Position numbers and translations under genes: made by a program. Under the pieces are notes generated by a model, which saw only the letters and a program-made list of their open reading frames with translations, was not told the origin of the DNA and did not search any database. From a virus, in the IMG/VR virus record IMGVR_UViG_3300042475_000814, positions 1 through 58,312 of that record: a stretch of DNA of 58,312 bases. One strand, 5' to 3'. Of the stretch, positions 23,333 to 32,237 are shown piece by piece. Positions within the stretch are counted from its first letter, which is position 1. Every line of letters starts with the position of its first letter.

Positions 23333-24031
23333 GTGGCTGATGTATCAATTGCCCTAGGAGGTTATGGAAGCCAAGGATGGGGTGAGGCATCTTGGGGTAA
23401 TGGAAATGTATCATTTGTAGCAACAGGATCAGTAGGTTCTGTAACTATAAATGCAGATGCAAATGTAAGTTTAACTGGTGTATCTGGAACAGCAAGTGTA
23501 GGAGCAGTAACTGTTACAGCAAATGCTAATGTTTCAGTAACAGGAGTAAGTTCTACTGGAAGTGTAGGATCTGTAAGTGTTACAGGAACCGCCGCAGTTA
23601 GCGTAACAGGAGTATCTGGTACAGGCGCAGTTGGGTTAGTTACTGTTACTTGTGATGTAAACGTAAATATTACTGGAGTATCAGGGACTGCAAGTGTAGG
23701 TAGTGTAAGTATTCAAACGGACGTTAGTTTTAATGTAACGGGCGTAAACGGAACTGGACAAGTTGGTACTGTAACAGTAGTTATACAGATAAATGTTAAT
23801 GTAACAGGTGTAAGTGCAACAGGTAATGTAGGAACGGTAACCGTAGTTCCGTCTGTTGAAGTATATGTAGTAGGTGTATCAGCAACAGGAGAGATAGAGC
23901 CGGTATTGGTTTGGGGCATTATAGATACGAATCAAGTGCCAAATTGGGGGGCGATAAATGATGGACAAACACCTACTTGGACTGATATTATTGATACACA
24001 AACTCCGGTATGGAATGATATAGCGGCATAA
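23333..24031 (+). CDS. Repeat protein with 22-residue VTGVSGTxSVGxVTV units
   Basis: A GTG at 23333 is the best start in this frame, 2 bases after the preceding stop. From about residue 30 to 180 the chain consists of roughly seven repeats of 22 residues around VTGVSGTGSVG, then ends PNWGAINDGQTPTWTDI. The periodic V/T/G pattern predicts a beta-roll or solenoid stalk. Probably a fibre or stalk component near the tail fibre gene that follows. Confidence 0.7.
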   Translation: MADVSIALGGYGSQGWGEASWGNGNVSFVATGSVGSVTINADANVSLTGVSGTASVGAVTVTANANVSVTGVSSTGSVGSVSVTGTAAVSVTGVSGTGAVGLVTVTCDVNVNITGVSGTASVGSVSIQTDVSFNVTGVNGTGQVGTVTVVIQINVNVTGVSATGNVGTVTVVPSVEVYVVGVSATGEIEPVLVWGIIDTNQVPNWGAINDGQTPTWTDIIDTQTPVWNDIAA

Positions 24032-24041
24032 AGGAAAACAA

Positions 24042-27000
24042 ATGGCATCCACATATTCAGCACTAAAGATAGAGTTAATCGGCACGGGAGATCAGACCGG
24101 TACATGGGGAACTACAACCAATGTAAACTTGGGCGATTCTGCTCTAGGTGAGGCAATAACAGGTTCAGCGGACGTAGCCTTCTCAAGTGCGGATGTAACC
24201 ATAACCTTAACAGATACAAATGCTACACAGTCAGCCCGTAACTTACGCCTTAACCTAACAGGTACATCTGGCGGTGCAAGGAACTTAATCCTTGGTTCTG
24301 GATGCCAAATTGAGAAACTCTACCTAGTTAATAACGGTCTAGCGGATGCGGTAACGGTTAAGAACACAACAGGAACAGGAATTGCCGTAGCTGCTGGTAA
24401 GACCATGTTTGTCTATAACAACGGTACAAACGTAGTAGACGCTATAACGCATCTGACTTCTCTTACTACGGGTGTTTTATCCGCTAGTGGTGCTACGACC
24501 TTTACCGCAGGGACGGCTTCTACTTCTACGACTACAGGAACTACTGTAATTACAGGTGGTTTAGGAGTAAGTGGCAGAATTAACGCAGCTAATTTTGATG
24601 GTATTGTTGGTGCTAATACGGCAGCAGCAGGCTCATTTACTACGATAAACGCATCAACATCAATCACCAACGCAGGACTAACAAGTGGTCGAGTAACATA
24701 CGCAGGTGCTAGTGGTCTACTAACAGACTCAGCCAACCTTTTATACTCTGGTACTGACTTAACTGTTTATGGTGTAAGAGTAGGTCGTGGTGCTGGTGCT
24801 AGTGCTACAAATACTGCTGTTGGTGCTAGTGCTTTAAACGCTAACACAACTGGCATAGATAATACAGCCTTAGGCGATAGTGCATTGTTGTTAAATTCAA
24901 CAGGAAATCAAAACACAGCAATTGGTCGTGTTGCATTGGCTAATACTACTGCAAGTTTTAATACTGGATTAGGTTTTTATGCTCTTGCATTAAATACTTC
25001 TGGTGCATCTAATACTGCTGTTGGAGTATCTGCACTTCAAGCAAACACCACCGCTTCAAACAACACAGCAGTAGGATACCAAGCAGGATTAAGTACTACA
25101 ACAGGAAGCGGTGTTAATGCTTTTGGTGCTGCTGCTTTAGGCGCAAATACAACTGGATTTAATAATTGTGCTTTTGGGTCATCTGCTTTAGGTGCAAACA
25201 CAACTGCTGGCGACAATTCTGCTTTTGGTGATGCATCCCTTTTGTCAAATACTACTGGCGCTCAAAACACTGCCATTGGTCGTTCTGCTCTTAGGTTTAA
25301 CACCACTGCATCTCACAACACGGCTGTTGGTTATCAGGCAGGTTATAGTACTACAACAGGTAATGGTATAACAGCAGTTGGCTCTAGTGTTTTGTATGCA
25401 AATACAACAGGAACACTAAACGTAGCAGTAGGTGGTTATGCCCCCGGACTTCAATTTGGAGCGTTGCAAAGTAACACCACTGGAAGTCAAAACAACGCTG
25501 TTGGTGTTGGTGCTTTAACAGCAAATACTACTGCTAGTTCAAATAACGCATTTGGATATAACGCCCTTGCAGCAAATACTACTGGGGCAGCAAATTCCGC
25601 ATTTGGTCATAGCGCACTATCATCAAACACCACAGCCTCTAACAACACAGCAGTTGGTTATCAAGCAGGGTTTAGTAATACTACTGGCTTAGTTACGGCT
25701 TTTGGTGTACAAGCAGGATACTCCAACACCACAGGGGTATATAACACTTTTATTGGTGGTCAGGATTCAACATCATTTGGCTCTGGTGGAAGCACAACCA
25801 CAGGCGGTTCTAATACGGCTGTTGGTGCAGGTTCATTAGCAAAAAACACCACCGCATCTAGTAACACAGCAGTTGGCTATCAATCAGCATATTCAAATAC
25901 CACAGGCACAGAAAACGTAGCGGTTGGCGATAATGCATTTCGCACTAATACAACTGGCTCGTATAACACGTCTGTTGGTAAAAATGCAATGTACGGCAAT
26001 ACAACAGGAGTTCGTAATACGGGTGTTGGGCAAAGTGCGCTTACTTCCAACACTACTGGTAGTTACAGTGTTGCTGTTGGTATGTATTCTCTTTATTCAA
26101 GTACTACCGCCTCATACAATATAGCCATAGGTTATGAATCTTTGTATTCAACTGGAACAGGTGCTAACAATACAAGCGTAGGCACATCGGCTATGTATTC
26201 CAATACTACTGGAGGTAATAATGTAGCGGTAGGGTTTAATGCTCTTCTTTCAAACACCTCCGCCTCTGCTAACGTAGCAGTAGGGTATCAAGCTGGATAT
26301 TCAAATACAACAGGTACGCAATCAGTTTTTTCAGGTTATTTTTCTGGGTATACAAATACTACAGGTAGTTATAACACCGCTTATGGTGCGTATTCTTTAT
26401 ATTCAAATACAACTGGTACACAGAATGTTGCAGTTGGTCATGGCGCACTTGATACAAATACAACAGGTAATTACAATATATCAGTAGGCGTTAATGCCCT
26501 TGGCTCAAGCACCACAGGTTCAAATAATACTGCAATAGGGGAGGCAGCGTTATATGCAAACACCACCGGCTCTAACCACACAACAGTAGGCTATCAGGCT
26601 GGGTATGCCATTACTACTGGCGCAAACAATACTTGTATTGGTACTTCTGCTGGCTACGGTACTCCAGTAGGGGGAACAGATTTAACAACTGGAAACTCCA
26701 ACATTTATGTTGGTGGATTTGCTTACCCGTCAGGAGGAAATAACTCATCAGAAATTGTTATCGGATATAACTCTGCTAGTAAAGGTACTGGCACAGGATT
26801 TATTAACCCTGCTGGTGGTGGCGTATATCAAGGTAATAACTCATCAACTTGGTCACAAACTTCTGACGCAAGACTTAAAAAGAACATTGTAGATAACAAC
26901 ACAGGTTTAGATAAGATTACTGCAATCCAAGTGCGTAACTTTGAGTACCGTTTACCTGAAGAAGTTACAGAATTACCAGCACATTCTGTTATTAAAAAAG

Positions 27001-27182
27001 AAGGTGTTCAACTTGGTGTTATTGCACAAGAACTTCAACAGGTACTACCTGAGTGTGTTAAGACTGAAAGCACAGGCGTAATGACTGTAGACGCAGATAA
27101 CTTAACTTGGTACATGATTAACGCAATAAAAGAGTTAAAAGCAGAAGTAGATTCACTTAAACAACAACTTGCATCTAGATAG
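24042..27182 (+). CDS. Tail fibre/spike with C-terminal S74 self-cleaving chaperone
   Basis: The N-terminus (IELIGTGDQTGTWGTTTNVN) is a known virion-attachment start in phage fibres. From about residue 250 to 880 lie some three dozen repeats of 17 residues of the type NTAVGxxALxxNTT, expected to form a trimeric beta-helix shaft. The last 105 residues are a peptidase S74 intramolecular chaperone: SDARLKKNI carries the Ser and Lys (spacing of 5) of the catalytic dyad, followed by LGVIAQELQ and MINAIKELKAEVDSLKQQL. Cleavage before this Ser would release the chaperone after trimerisation. Host recognition is the likely role. Confidence 0.85.
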   Translation: MASTYSALKIELIGTGDQTGTWGTTTNVNLGDSALGEAITGSADVAFSSADVTITLTDTNATQSARNLRLNLTGTSGGARNLILGSGCQIEKLYLVNNGLADAVTVKNTTGTGIAVAAGKTMFVYNNGTNVVDAITHLTSLTTGVLSASGATTFTAGTASTSTTTGTTVITGGLGVSGRINAANFDGIVGANTAAAGSFTTINASTSITNAGLTSGRVTYAGASGLLTDSANLLYSGTDLTVYGVRVGRGAGASATNTAVGASALNANTTGIDNTALGDSALLLNSTGNQNTAIGRVALANTTASFNTGLGFYALALNTSGASNTAVGVSALQANTTASNNTAVGYQAGLSTTTGSGVNAFGAAALGANTTGFNNCAFGSSALGANTTAGDNSAFGDASLLSNTTGAQNTAIGRSALRFNTTASHNTAVGYQAGYSTTTGNGITAVGSSVLYANTTGTLNVAVGGYAPGLQFGALQSNTTGSQNNAVGVGALTANTTASSNNAFGYNALAANTTGAANSAFGHSALSSNTTASNNTAVGYQAGFSNTTGLVTAFGVQAGYSNTTGVYNTFIGGQDSTSFGSGGSTTTGGSNTAVGAGSLAKNTTASSNTAVGYQSAYSNTTGTENVAVGDNAFRTNTTGSYNTSVGKNAMYGNTTGVRNTGVGQSALTSNTTGSYSVAVGMYSLYSSTTASYNIAIGYESLYSTGTGANNTSVGTSAMYSNTTGGNNVAVGFNALLSNTSASANVAVGYQAGYSNTTGTQSVFSGYFSGYTNTTGSYNTAYGAYSLYSNTTGTQNVAVGHGALDTNTTGNYNISVGVNALGSSTTGSNNTAIGEAALYANTTGSNHTTVGYQAGYAITTGANNTCIGTSAGYGTPVGGTDLTTGNSNIYVGGFAYPSGGNNSSEIVIGYNSASKGTGTGFINPAGGGVYQGNNSSTWSQTSDARLKKNIVDNNTGLDKITAIQVRNFEYRLPEEVTELPAHSVIKKEGVQLGVIAQELQQVLPECVKTESTGVMTVDADNLTWYMINAIKELKAEVDSLKQQLASR

Positions 27183-27192
27183 GAGAATTAAA

Positions 27193-27510
27193 ATGGCAAC
27201 AGTATTTACAACAAAAATCACGGCAATGTACACAGTGCAACAGCCTGACCCAAACTATGTGATTAACGCACTATGGGAAGTAACAGGAGTAGACGGCACT
27301 TATACTGCATCTATCCAAGGCAACACACAGTTTGACTCTACAGACCAGACTACATTTGTGCCTTACGCAAATCTAACTGAGGCGTTAGTTATTAGTTGGA
27401 TTCCTGAGAACCAAATAGACAGCGCACAGTCTTGTGTACAAGGGCAAATTGACAGCCTAATTACACCACCTGTTAGCCCGGCAAATACACCGCTACCTTG
27501 GAGCGCATAG
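27193..27510 (+). CDS. Fibre-associated conserved protein, 105 aa
   Basis: The ATG at 27193 has AGGAG upstream. MATVFTTKITAMYTVQQPDP, VINALWEVTGVDGTYTASIQG, then an SWIPENQI segment, is a recurring small protein directly after tail fibres in aquatic phages. Perhaps a fibre chaperone or tip protein; unproven. Confidence 0.65.
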   Translation: MATVFTTKITAMYTVQQPDPNYVINALWEVTGVDGTYTASIQGNTQFDSTDQTTFVPYANLTEALVISWIPENQIDSAQSCVQGQIDSLITPPVSPANTPLPWSA

Positions 27511-27544
27511 ATTTTTAAACCGTAGTACAACCTAGGAGAATAGC

Positions 27545-27769
27545 ATGAGCGAAAACACTAAAAAGCCCGCCATAACTATTGATGAAGTAGAGTATTTGAT
27601 AGACGATATGACCAACGAGCAGCAAATGATGGTTAATCACATTGATGATTTAAGTCGGAAAATGGCATCATCGCAGTTTAATCTTGACCAACTCAATGTG
27701 GGCAAACAAGCATTTGTTAATATGTTAAAGCAATCTTTAGTGGCGGCACCTGAAGAGACAGTGCAGTAA
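27545..27769 (+). CDS. Small coiled-coil protein (DUF6447-like), 74 aa
   Basis: ITIDEVEYLIDDMTNEQQMM and LDQLNVGKQAFVNMLKQSL match the pattern TIDGKEYxxxDLSxEA ... coiled coil of a family common just before lysis genes in aquatic phages. Function unknown. Confidence 0.6.
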   Translation: MSENTKKPAITIDEVEYLIDDMTNEQQMMVNHIDDLSRKMASSQFNLDQLNVGKQAFVNMLKQSLVAAPEETVQ

Positions 27770-27773
27770 AGGC

Positions 27774-27796
27774 GGGGGGCAACCCCCTTAAAGGGG
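27774..27796 (+). promoter_or_regulatory. Possible RNA switch over the lysis cassette ribosome site
   Basis: A G6 run (27774-27779) can pair with C5 (27783-27787); the same C run can instead pair with GGGG (27793-27796), which is the ribosome site of the gene at 27801 (GGGGAG, then ATG). The two hairpins exclude each other, so one exposes and the other hides the site. Confidence 0.45.
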
Positions 27797-27800
27797 AGCA

Positions 27801-27947
27801 ATGGAAACAGTAGATATACTAGCAAAGATTTGGCCCCTGCTTGTGGGGTTTGTAACGCTTGTTATTGTGCTTGCCAAAATGGATAATAAAGTGTCAGTCC
27901 TTGAAGAAAAAGTGAAGACTTTGTTTGAACTTTGGAATAAGAAATGA
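27801..27947 (+). CDS. Small membrane-anchored coiled-coil lysis-region protein, 48 aa
   Basis: METVDILAKIWPLLVGFVTL begins with one membrane span (PLLVGFVTLVIVLA) and ends in a coiled coil (NKVSVLEEKVKTLFELWNKK). Such haemolysin XhlA-like small proteins accompany holins. Starts after GGGGAG and overlaps the next gene as ATGA. Confidence 0.65.
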   Translation: METVDILAKIWPLLVGFVTLVIVLAKMDNKVSVLEEKVKTLFELWNKK

Positions 27948-28300
27948 TGCCAGAAGGATTCCTGATTGATAAACTAGCACCAGCCCTTGGTGGTTTATTT
28001 GGTGGTTTGTCACTTGCCATGTTTTGGACTCCTGAGAAGTTACAGGAAAAAGGTAAGGTTGCATCGGTCTTTATTGCTGGAGGTATTAGTGCAATGGCTG
28101 GCTTTGCGTTTACAGGATTAGCTGCTGAAAAACTAGGTATTGGTACTGATAAATTAGACGTGTTAATTGGATTAGCATGGGTGTTAGGTTTGTGCAGTAT
28201 TGCTGTGATTAATTGGATATCCAACTATATGAGTAAGCGTGAGCATATGGATATTGGTGAAGTTGCAGACGAGATTAAACAAAGAAGAGCAAAGAAATGA
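27944..28300 (+). CDS. Holin-like membrane protein, 118 aa
   Basis: Three hydrophobic segments (about residues 13-30, 40-62, 72-92) and a charged C-terminus (KREHMDIGEVADEIKQRRAKK). Size, topology and position just ahead of the endolysin fit a holin that permeabilises the inner membrane. Which of the three membrane proteins here is the true holin cannot be told from sequence. Confidence 0.6.
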   Translation: MMPEGFLIDKLAPALGGLFGGLSLAMFWTPEKLQEKGKVASVFIAGGISAMAGFAFTGLAAEKLGIGTDKLDVLIGLAWVLGLCSIAVINWISNYMSKREHMDIGEVADEIKQRRAKK

Positions 28301-28593
28301 CATTAACTCATTGGCTCATGTCTATTCTAGTAATTGAACTGATTGCAGTTTTTATAGTAGCGTTTTTGGCTTTTGCTGGCTTTTTTACGGATATGCGGAT
28401 GTTAAGCAAGATTGGCATATTTGTAATGACAATGGGATTGATGGTGCAAGTTATGCGTTCATTACACTTCTTTGAGTTTGGTACGTACCCTGTAGATACG
28501 TTGTTTCCGCTATGGATAACTAAGGATATTGGCGCATCTATTATCATATTTGACTTAGCACTACTTCATTTTAGAAAGGCTAAAGAATGTTAG
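28297..28593 (+). CDS. Membrane protein of the lysis cassette, 98 aa
   Basis: Three probable membrane spans (LMSILVIELIAVFIVAFLAF, KIGIFVMTMGLMVQVM, IGASIIIFDLALLHF). Coupled by ATGA to the holin-like gene. Could be an antiholin or second holin. No family recognised. Confidence 0.65.
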   Translation: MTLTHWLMSILVIELIAVFIVAFLAFAGFFTDMRMLSKIGIFVMTMGLMVQVMRSLHFFEFGTYPVDTLFPLWITKDIGASIIIFDLALLHFRKAKEC

Positions 28594-28988
28594 GACTTGA
28601 TGCAATATTAAACATCGGTGGTAAGTTAATTGATAAGCTCATTCCAGATCCGGAAGCCAAGGCTAAGGCACAGTTAGAATTAGCAACACTAGCCCAGAAC
28701 GGTGAACTCGCTCAGTTACAAGCAGATGTAAGCGAACAACAAGAGCTCACCAAGCGGCAACAAGCCGACATGATGTCGGACTCTTGGCTATCTAAAAACA
28801 TTCGCCCTATGACTCTTATATTTATTTTATTAACCTATACAGTATTTGGCATGATGAGTGCTTGGGATATTGAAGTAAATAACAACTATGTAGAGCTGCT
28901 TGGTCAGTGGGGGATGCTCATTATGAGCTTCTATTTCGGAGGCAGAACCCTGGAAAAAGTGATGGAGATGAAGAAAAATGCTAAGTAA
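28587..28988 (+). CDS. GTA-type 3-TM holin
   Basis: IGGKLIDKLIPDPEAKAKAQLELATLAQ is the signature N-terminus of the holin_3TM family of gene-transfer agents and many phages; two membrane spans follow (RPMTLIFILLTYTVFGMM and WGMLIMSFYFGGRTLEKVM). Probably the principal holin or its partner. Overlaps the endolysin start by 11 bases. Confidence 0.75.
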   Translation: MLGLDAILNIGGKLIDKLIPDPEAKAKAQLELATLAQNGELAQLQADVSEQQELTKRQQADMMSDSWLSKNIRPMTLIFILLTYTVFGMMSAWDIEVNNNYVELLGQWGMLIMSFYFGGRTLEKVMEMKKNAK

Positions 28989-29514
28989 TTGGGATAAGTC
29001 ATTTGATATGGTTGTAGCCCATGAAGGTGGATTTACTAATGACCAACGTGATAAGGGTAATCATTTACCTGATGGCCGTGAAGGTTCTACCATGTGGGGC
29101 TGTACTCAAGCTGTTTGGGAAAAGTACATTGGACACGAAGTAACTCAAGACGATATGAAAGCGCTAAAGAAAGAAGATGTTAAACCGGTATATAAAAGAG
29201 ATTATTGGGATGCAGTCAGGGGTGATGATCTACCTGCTGGCGTGGACTACGCTGTTTTTGATTTTGCTATTAATGCTGGACCAGCCGCTGCTCGTCGCAT
29301 GATTCAAAAGTCATTAAGAGTAACTCCAGATGGTGTGTTTGGACCTGCAACATTAAAGGCGATCCAAGAATCAAATGGACTAGACTTGCTTAAAAAGTTT
29401 AGCAATAATAAAGAAGAGTTTTACAAGTCATTAAATAACTTCCCAGTTTACGGCAAAGGCTGGCTCAAGCGGGTAGCCGATGTGCAAACATCTGCCTCGA
29501 CCATGATAGGTTAA
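28978..29514 (+). CDS. Endolysin, GH108 muramidase
   Basis: [17 protein letters not shown] contains the catalytic Glu (residue 16) in the EGGFTND motif of glycoside hydrolase family 108, followed by the [14 protein letters not shown] region. The C-terminal half ([36 protein letters not shown]) is a PG_binding_3-type peptidoglycan-binding domain. 178 residues is usual. No signal peptide, so release depends on the holin genes before it. Confidence 0.9.
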   Translation: MLSNWDKSFDMVVAHEGGFTNDQRDKGNHLPDGREGSTMWGCTQAVWEKYIGHEVTQDDMKALKKEDVKPVYKRDYWDAVRGDDLPAGVDYAVFDFAINAGPAAARRMIQKSLRVTPDGVFGPATLKAIQESNGLDLLKKFSNNKEEFYKSLNNFPVYGKGWLKRVADVQTSASTMIG

Positions 29515-29515
29515 G

Positions 29516-31561
29516 ATGCCATTACAGAAAATCCAGTTTAAGCCCGGAGTTAATCGAGATCAGACAAACTACTCAAACGAGGGTGGATGGTTTGAGTGCG
29601 ATAAGATACGGTTTCGTTCTGGATATCCACAAAAAGTGGGTGGTTGGTTAAGGTATTCACTGCTTATTATTCCGGGTATTGTACGACAAGCATTTAACTG
29701 GATAACCACAAGTAACGAGAATTTCTTAGGTATTGGGTCAAGTAGAAAGCTATATATCGAAGCTGGTCAGCAGTTATATGATATGACTCCAATTCGACAG
29801 ACATTTATCTCACCAGCAACTGATAATTGTTTTACGACTACAAACGGATCTAAAACGGTAATTGTGGCTATTTCCGCACATGGTGGCATAAGTGGTGACT
29901 ATGTAACCTTTTCAGGTGCTTCAGCAGTAGGTGGTATATCGGCAACAGTACTTAATGCCGAATATATTATGACTTATGTAAATACTAATTCATTTACGAT
30001 CACCGCAACAGCAGCGGCTACTTCTACAGCCACAGGTGGGGGAACGGGAATTACGGCTGCATTTCAAATTAATATTGGTCAAGATAATGGCTCACAGGGT
30101 TATGGTTGGGGTGCAAGTGCATGGTCAGCAGGAGCTTGGGGATCAGGAGCAGCATCGCCAGTATTTATTGCTCAAAGAGATTGGTTTATAGGTAACTTTG
30201 ATGATGATATGGTGGCTAATGTACGGAACGGCGCTATTTACTATTGGCAATATTCATCTGGATTAACAACTCGTGCATCGTTATTATCATCAACTACAAT
30301 AAGCTCAGTACCCGCCGCAGATGTTCCGACTCAGGCAATGCAAACTTTAGTATCACAAAATAGTAAACATTTAGTTTGTTTTGGGGCAACGCCGTATGGT
30401 GGAGGATCGTTTGATCCTTTATTAATTCGTTGGGCAAGCCAAGATGAGCCGAATATATGGACACCATTAACGACCAATACGGCGGGATTTATTCGAGTAT
30501 CTCGTGGTTCTAGGATTATTTGTGCCATTGCAACACGACAAGAAATCCTTGTGTATACGGAAGGAACGCTAAACTCATTCCAATTCTTAGGTACAACAGA
30601 CGTATTTGGACTAACTGAGTTATCGGATAATATATCTATTATTAGCCCAAGATCCGTGGTAGCTGTGAATAATACAGCCTACTGGATGGGGCATGATAAG
30701 TTTTATGCATATGGCGGTAGAGTAGAGACTCTGCCTTGCTCATTAAGAAACCACGTTTTTGAGAACTTTAATTATGATCAAGCTGATCAAGTAGTCTCAG
30801 GAACAAACGAAGGCTGGAATGAAGTGTGGTGGTTTTATCCAACAGCAACTAGCCAGATTAATAATGCCTATGTTATCTACAACCATTTAGAAAAAATTTG
30901 GTATTACGGATCAATCCAAAGAACAGCATGGTCAGATTCATCACTAAGGGATTACCCTCAAGCGTTTACTGCAACCTACATTACGGCGTCCATTACTGGA
31001 ACAACCATGACGGTTACGGCAATTAATTCTGGAATGTTAAAAGTAGGTAGCGTTATAACAGGTGGTGCTGTCTTAACTGGAACATTAATAACTGCATTAG
31101 GAACTGGAACTGGTGGGGTAGGGACTTATACAGTAAACATTTCACAGACAATTCTATCGAGTGATCTGACCGCAGACGCTATTATGTACAACCATGAGCA
31201 AGGAACAAATGATAATGTATCTGCCATGACTGCATATATTGCCTCATCTGACTTTGATTTAATTGACGGAGATCAGTTTATATTGACTAAGCGGATTATT
31301 CCAGACGTAAGTTTTACTGGTTCTACGGCTACGCTGCCTGAAGTGACAATGACAATTAAGCCACGCAACTTCCCCGGATCGGCATATACTAATACCGAAT
31401 CGGCTGCTGTAATTCAGACGGCAGTAGACATATATACAGAACAAGTCTTTTTAAGAACCCGTGCAAGACAGATGGCGGTAGAGATTTCATCGAGTACAGT
31501 AGACGTTCAATGGCAACTAGGTAGTCCAAGATTAGATGGTAGACCGGATGGGCGTAGATAA
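29516..31561 (+). CDS. Tail hub/nozzle-type structural protein, 681 aa
   Basis: [45 protein letters not shown] is a strongly conserved start of a large tail protein in aquatic podoviruses, by position comparable to P22 gp10. The chain is beta-propeller-like and holds two inserted small beta domains: near residue 105 ([25 protein letters not shown]) and near 485. It would form part of the tail tube or nozzle. The P22 gp10 comparison is inference. Confidence 0.7.
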   Translation: MPLQKIQFKPGVNRDQTNYSNEGGWFECDKIRFRSGYPQKVGGWLRYSLLIIPGIVRQAFNWITTSNENFLGIGSSRKLYIEAGQQLYDMTPIRQTFISPATDNCFTTTNGSKTVIVAISAHGGISGDYVTFSGASAVGGISATVLNAEYIMTYVNTNSFTITATAAATSTATGGGTGITAAFQINIGQDNGSQGYGWGASAWSAGAWGSGAASPVFIAQRDWFIGNFDDDMVANVRNGAIYYWQYSSGLTTRASLLSSTTISSVPAADVPTQAMQTLVSQNSKHLVCFGATPYGGGSFDPLLIRWASQDEPNIWTPLTTNTAGFIRVSRGSRIICAIATRQEILVYTEGTLNSFQFLGTTDVFGLTELSDNISIISPRSVVAVNNTAYWMGHDKFYAYGGRVETLPCSLRNHVFENFNYDQADQVVSGTNEGWNEVWWFYPTATSQINNAYVIYNHLEKIWYYGSIQRTAWSDSSLRDYPQAFTATYITASITGTTMTVTAINSGMLKVGSVITGGAVLTGTLITALGTGTGGVGTYTVNISQTILSSDLTADAIMYNHEQGTNDNVSAMTAYIASSDFDLIDGDQFILTKRIIPDVSFTGSTATLPEVTMTIKPRNFPGSAYTNTESAAVIQTAVDIYTEQVFLRTRARQMAVEISSSTVDVQWQLGSPRLDGRPDGRR

Positions 31562-31857
31562 TGGGGATGCAAACCTTCCGATCTCCAGCTTTACCATTAG
31601 CGCCAACAGATTACGACCAAAGCCAATTTAATCAGTTAATATCCGTTTTAAGGTTATATTTTACGCAGTTAGACTCAAATACTCCTTTACAGTTGGATGG
31701 AATACGGCTTTTAAATTTGCCGACATCGGGTTACAATCTTAGGGAAGGAACAGTCTTTCGGGATGGAGAATACTTAAAGATAGTTCTACCTAATTTTGCA
31801 TACTTAGGCGGCGTATCGGCAACAGTTAATTTAGGAACAGTGACGGTGACAGTATGA
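31561..31857 (+). CDS. Small tail-cluster protein, 98 aa
   Basis: PTDYDQSQFNQLISVLRLYF is a helix conserved in small tail-cluster proteins; the rest is beta-rich and ends in VSATVNLGTVTVTV, recalling the repeats of the gene at 23333. Overlaps the previous stop as TAATG. Function unknown. Confidence 0.65.
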   Translation: MGMQTFRSPALPLAPTDYDQSQFNQLISVLRLYFTQLDSNTPLQLDGIRLLNLPTSGYNLREGTVFRDGEYLKIVLPNFAYLGGVSATVNLGTVTVTV

Positions 31858-32237
31858 AACCTACAGAAATTATTAATGCGGAATATCAAAAACTTGGTAA
31901 AGATCCAAGTAAATTCTTGCGTGGCTTAAATGTTGCAATCAATAAAAAATTAGCAATCATTTTACAAGAAGGTAATTCTGTTTTAGTTCTTCTGACTATA
32001 GGTGAAGGTTTAGTTGAGTTACATTTATTTACAACAGATGCTCCATTAAAAGTTGCTAGAGCATTATCAAGATTTGTGGACAAAATTCGTGATTCAGATT
32101 TAAAAGCTGTGTATGGACCAAAAGAAAATGTGCCAAACAGTAATAAACTTCAACAAACATTAACTATGTTAAAAACCCTAGGCGTAGATGTGCAGCCAAG
32201 CGATAATCCAAAATATGAATGGATGGCAAAAGTATGA
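31854..32237 (+). CDS. Virion-cluster GNAT-like protein, 127 aa
   Basis: LVELHLFTTDAPLKVARALS, VDKIRDSDLKAVYG and KTLGVDVQPSDNPKYEWMAKV resemble small GNAT-fold proteins encoded before ejection proteins in podoviruses. An acetyl-CoA binding loop (RxxGxG/A) is not evident, so catalysis is doubtful. Coupled by ATGA on both sides. Confidence 0.6.
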   Translation: MKPTEIINAEYQKLGKDPSKFLRGLNVAINKKLAIILQEGNSVLVLLTIGEGLVELHLFTTDAPLKVARALSRFVDKIRDSDLKAVYGPKENVPNSNKLQQTLTMLKTLGVDVQPSDNPKYEWMAKV

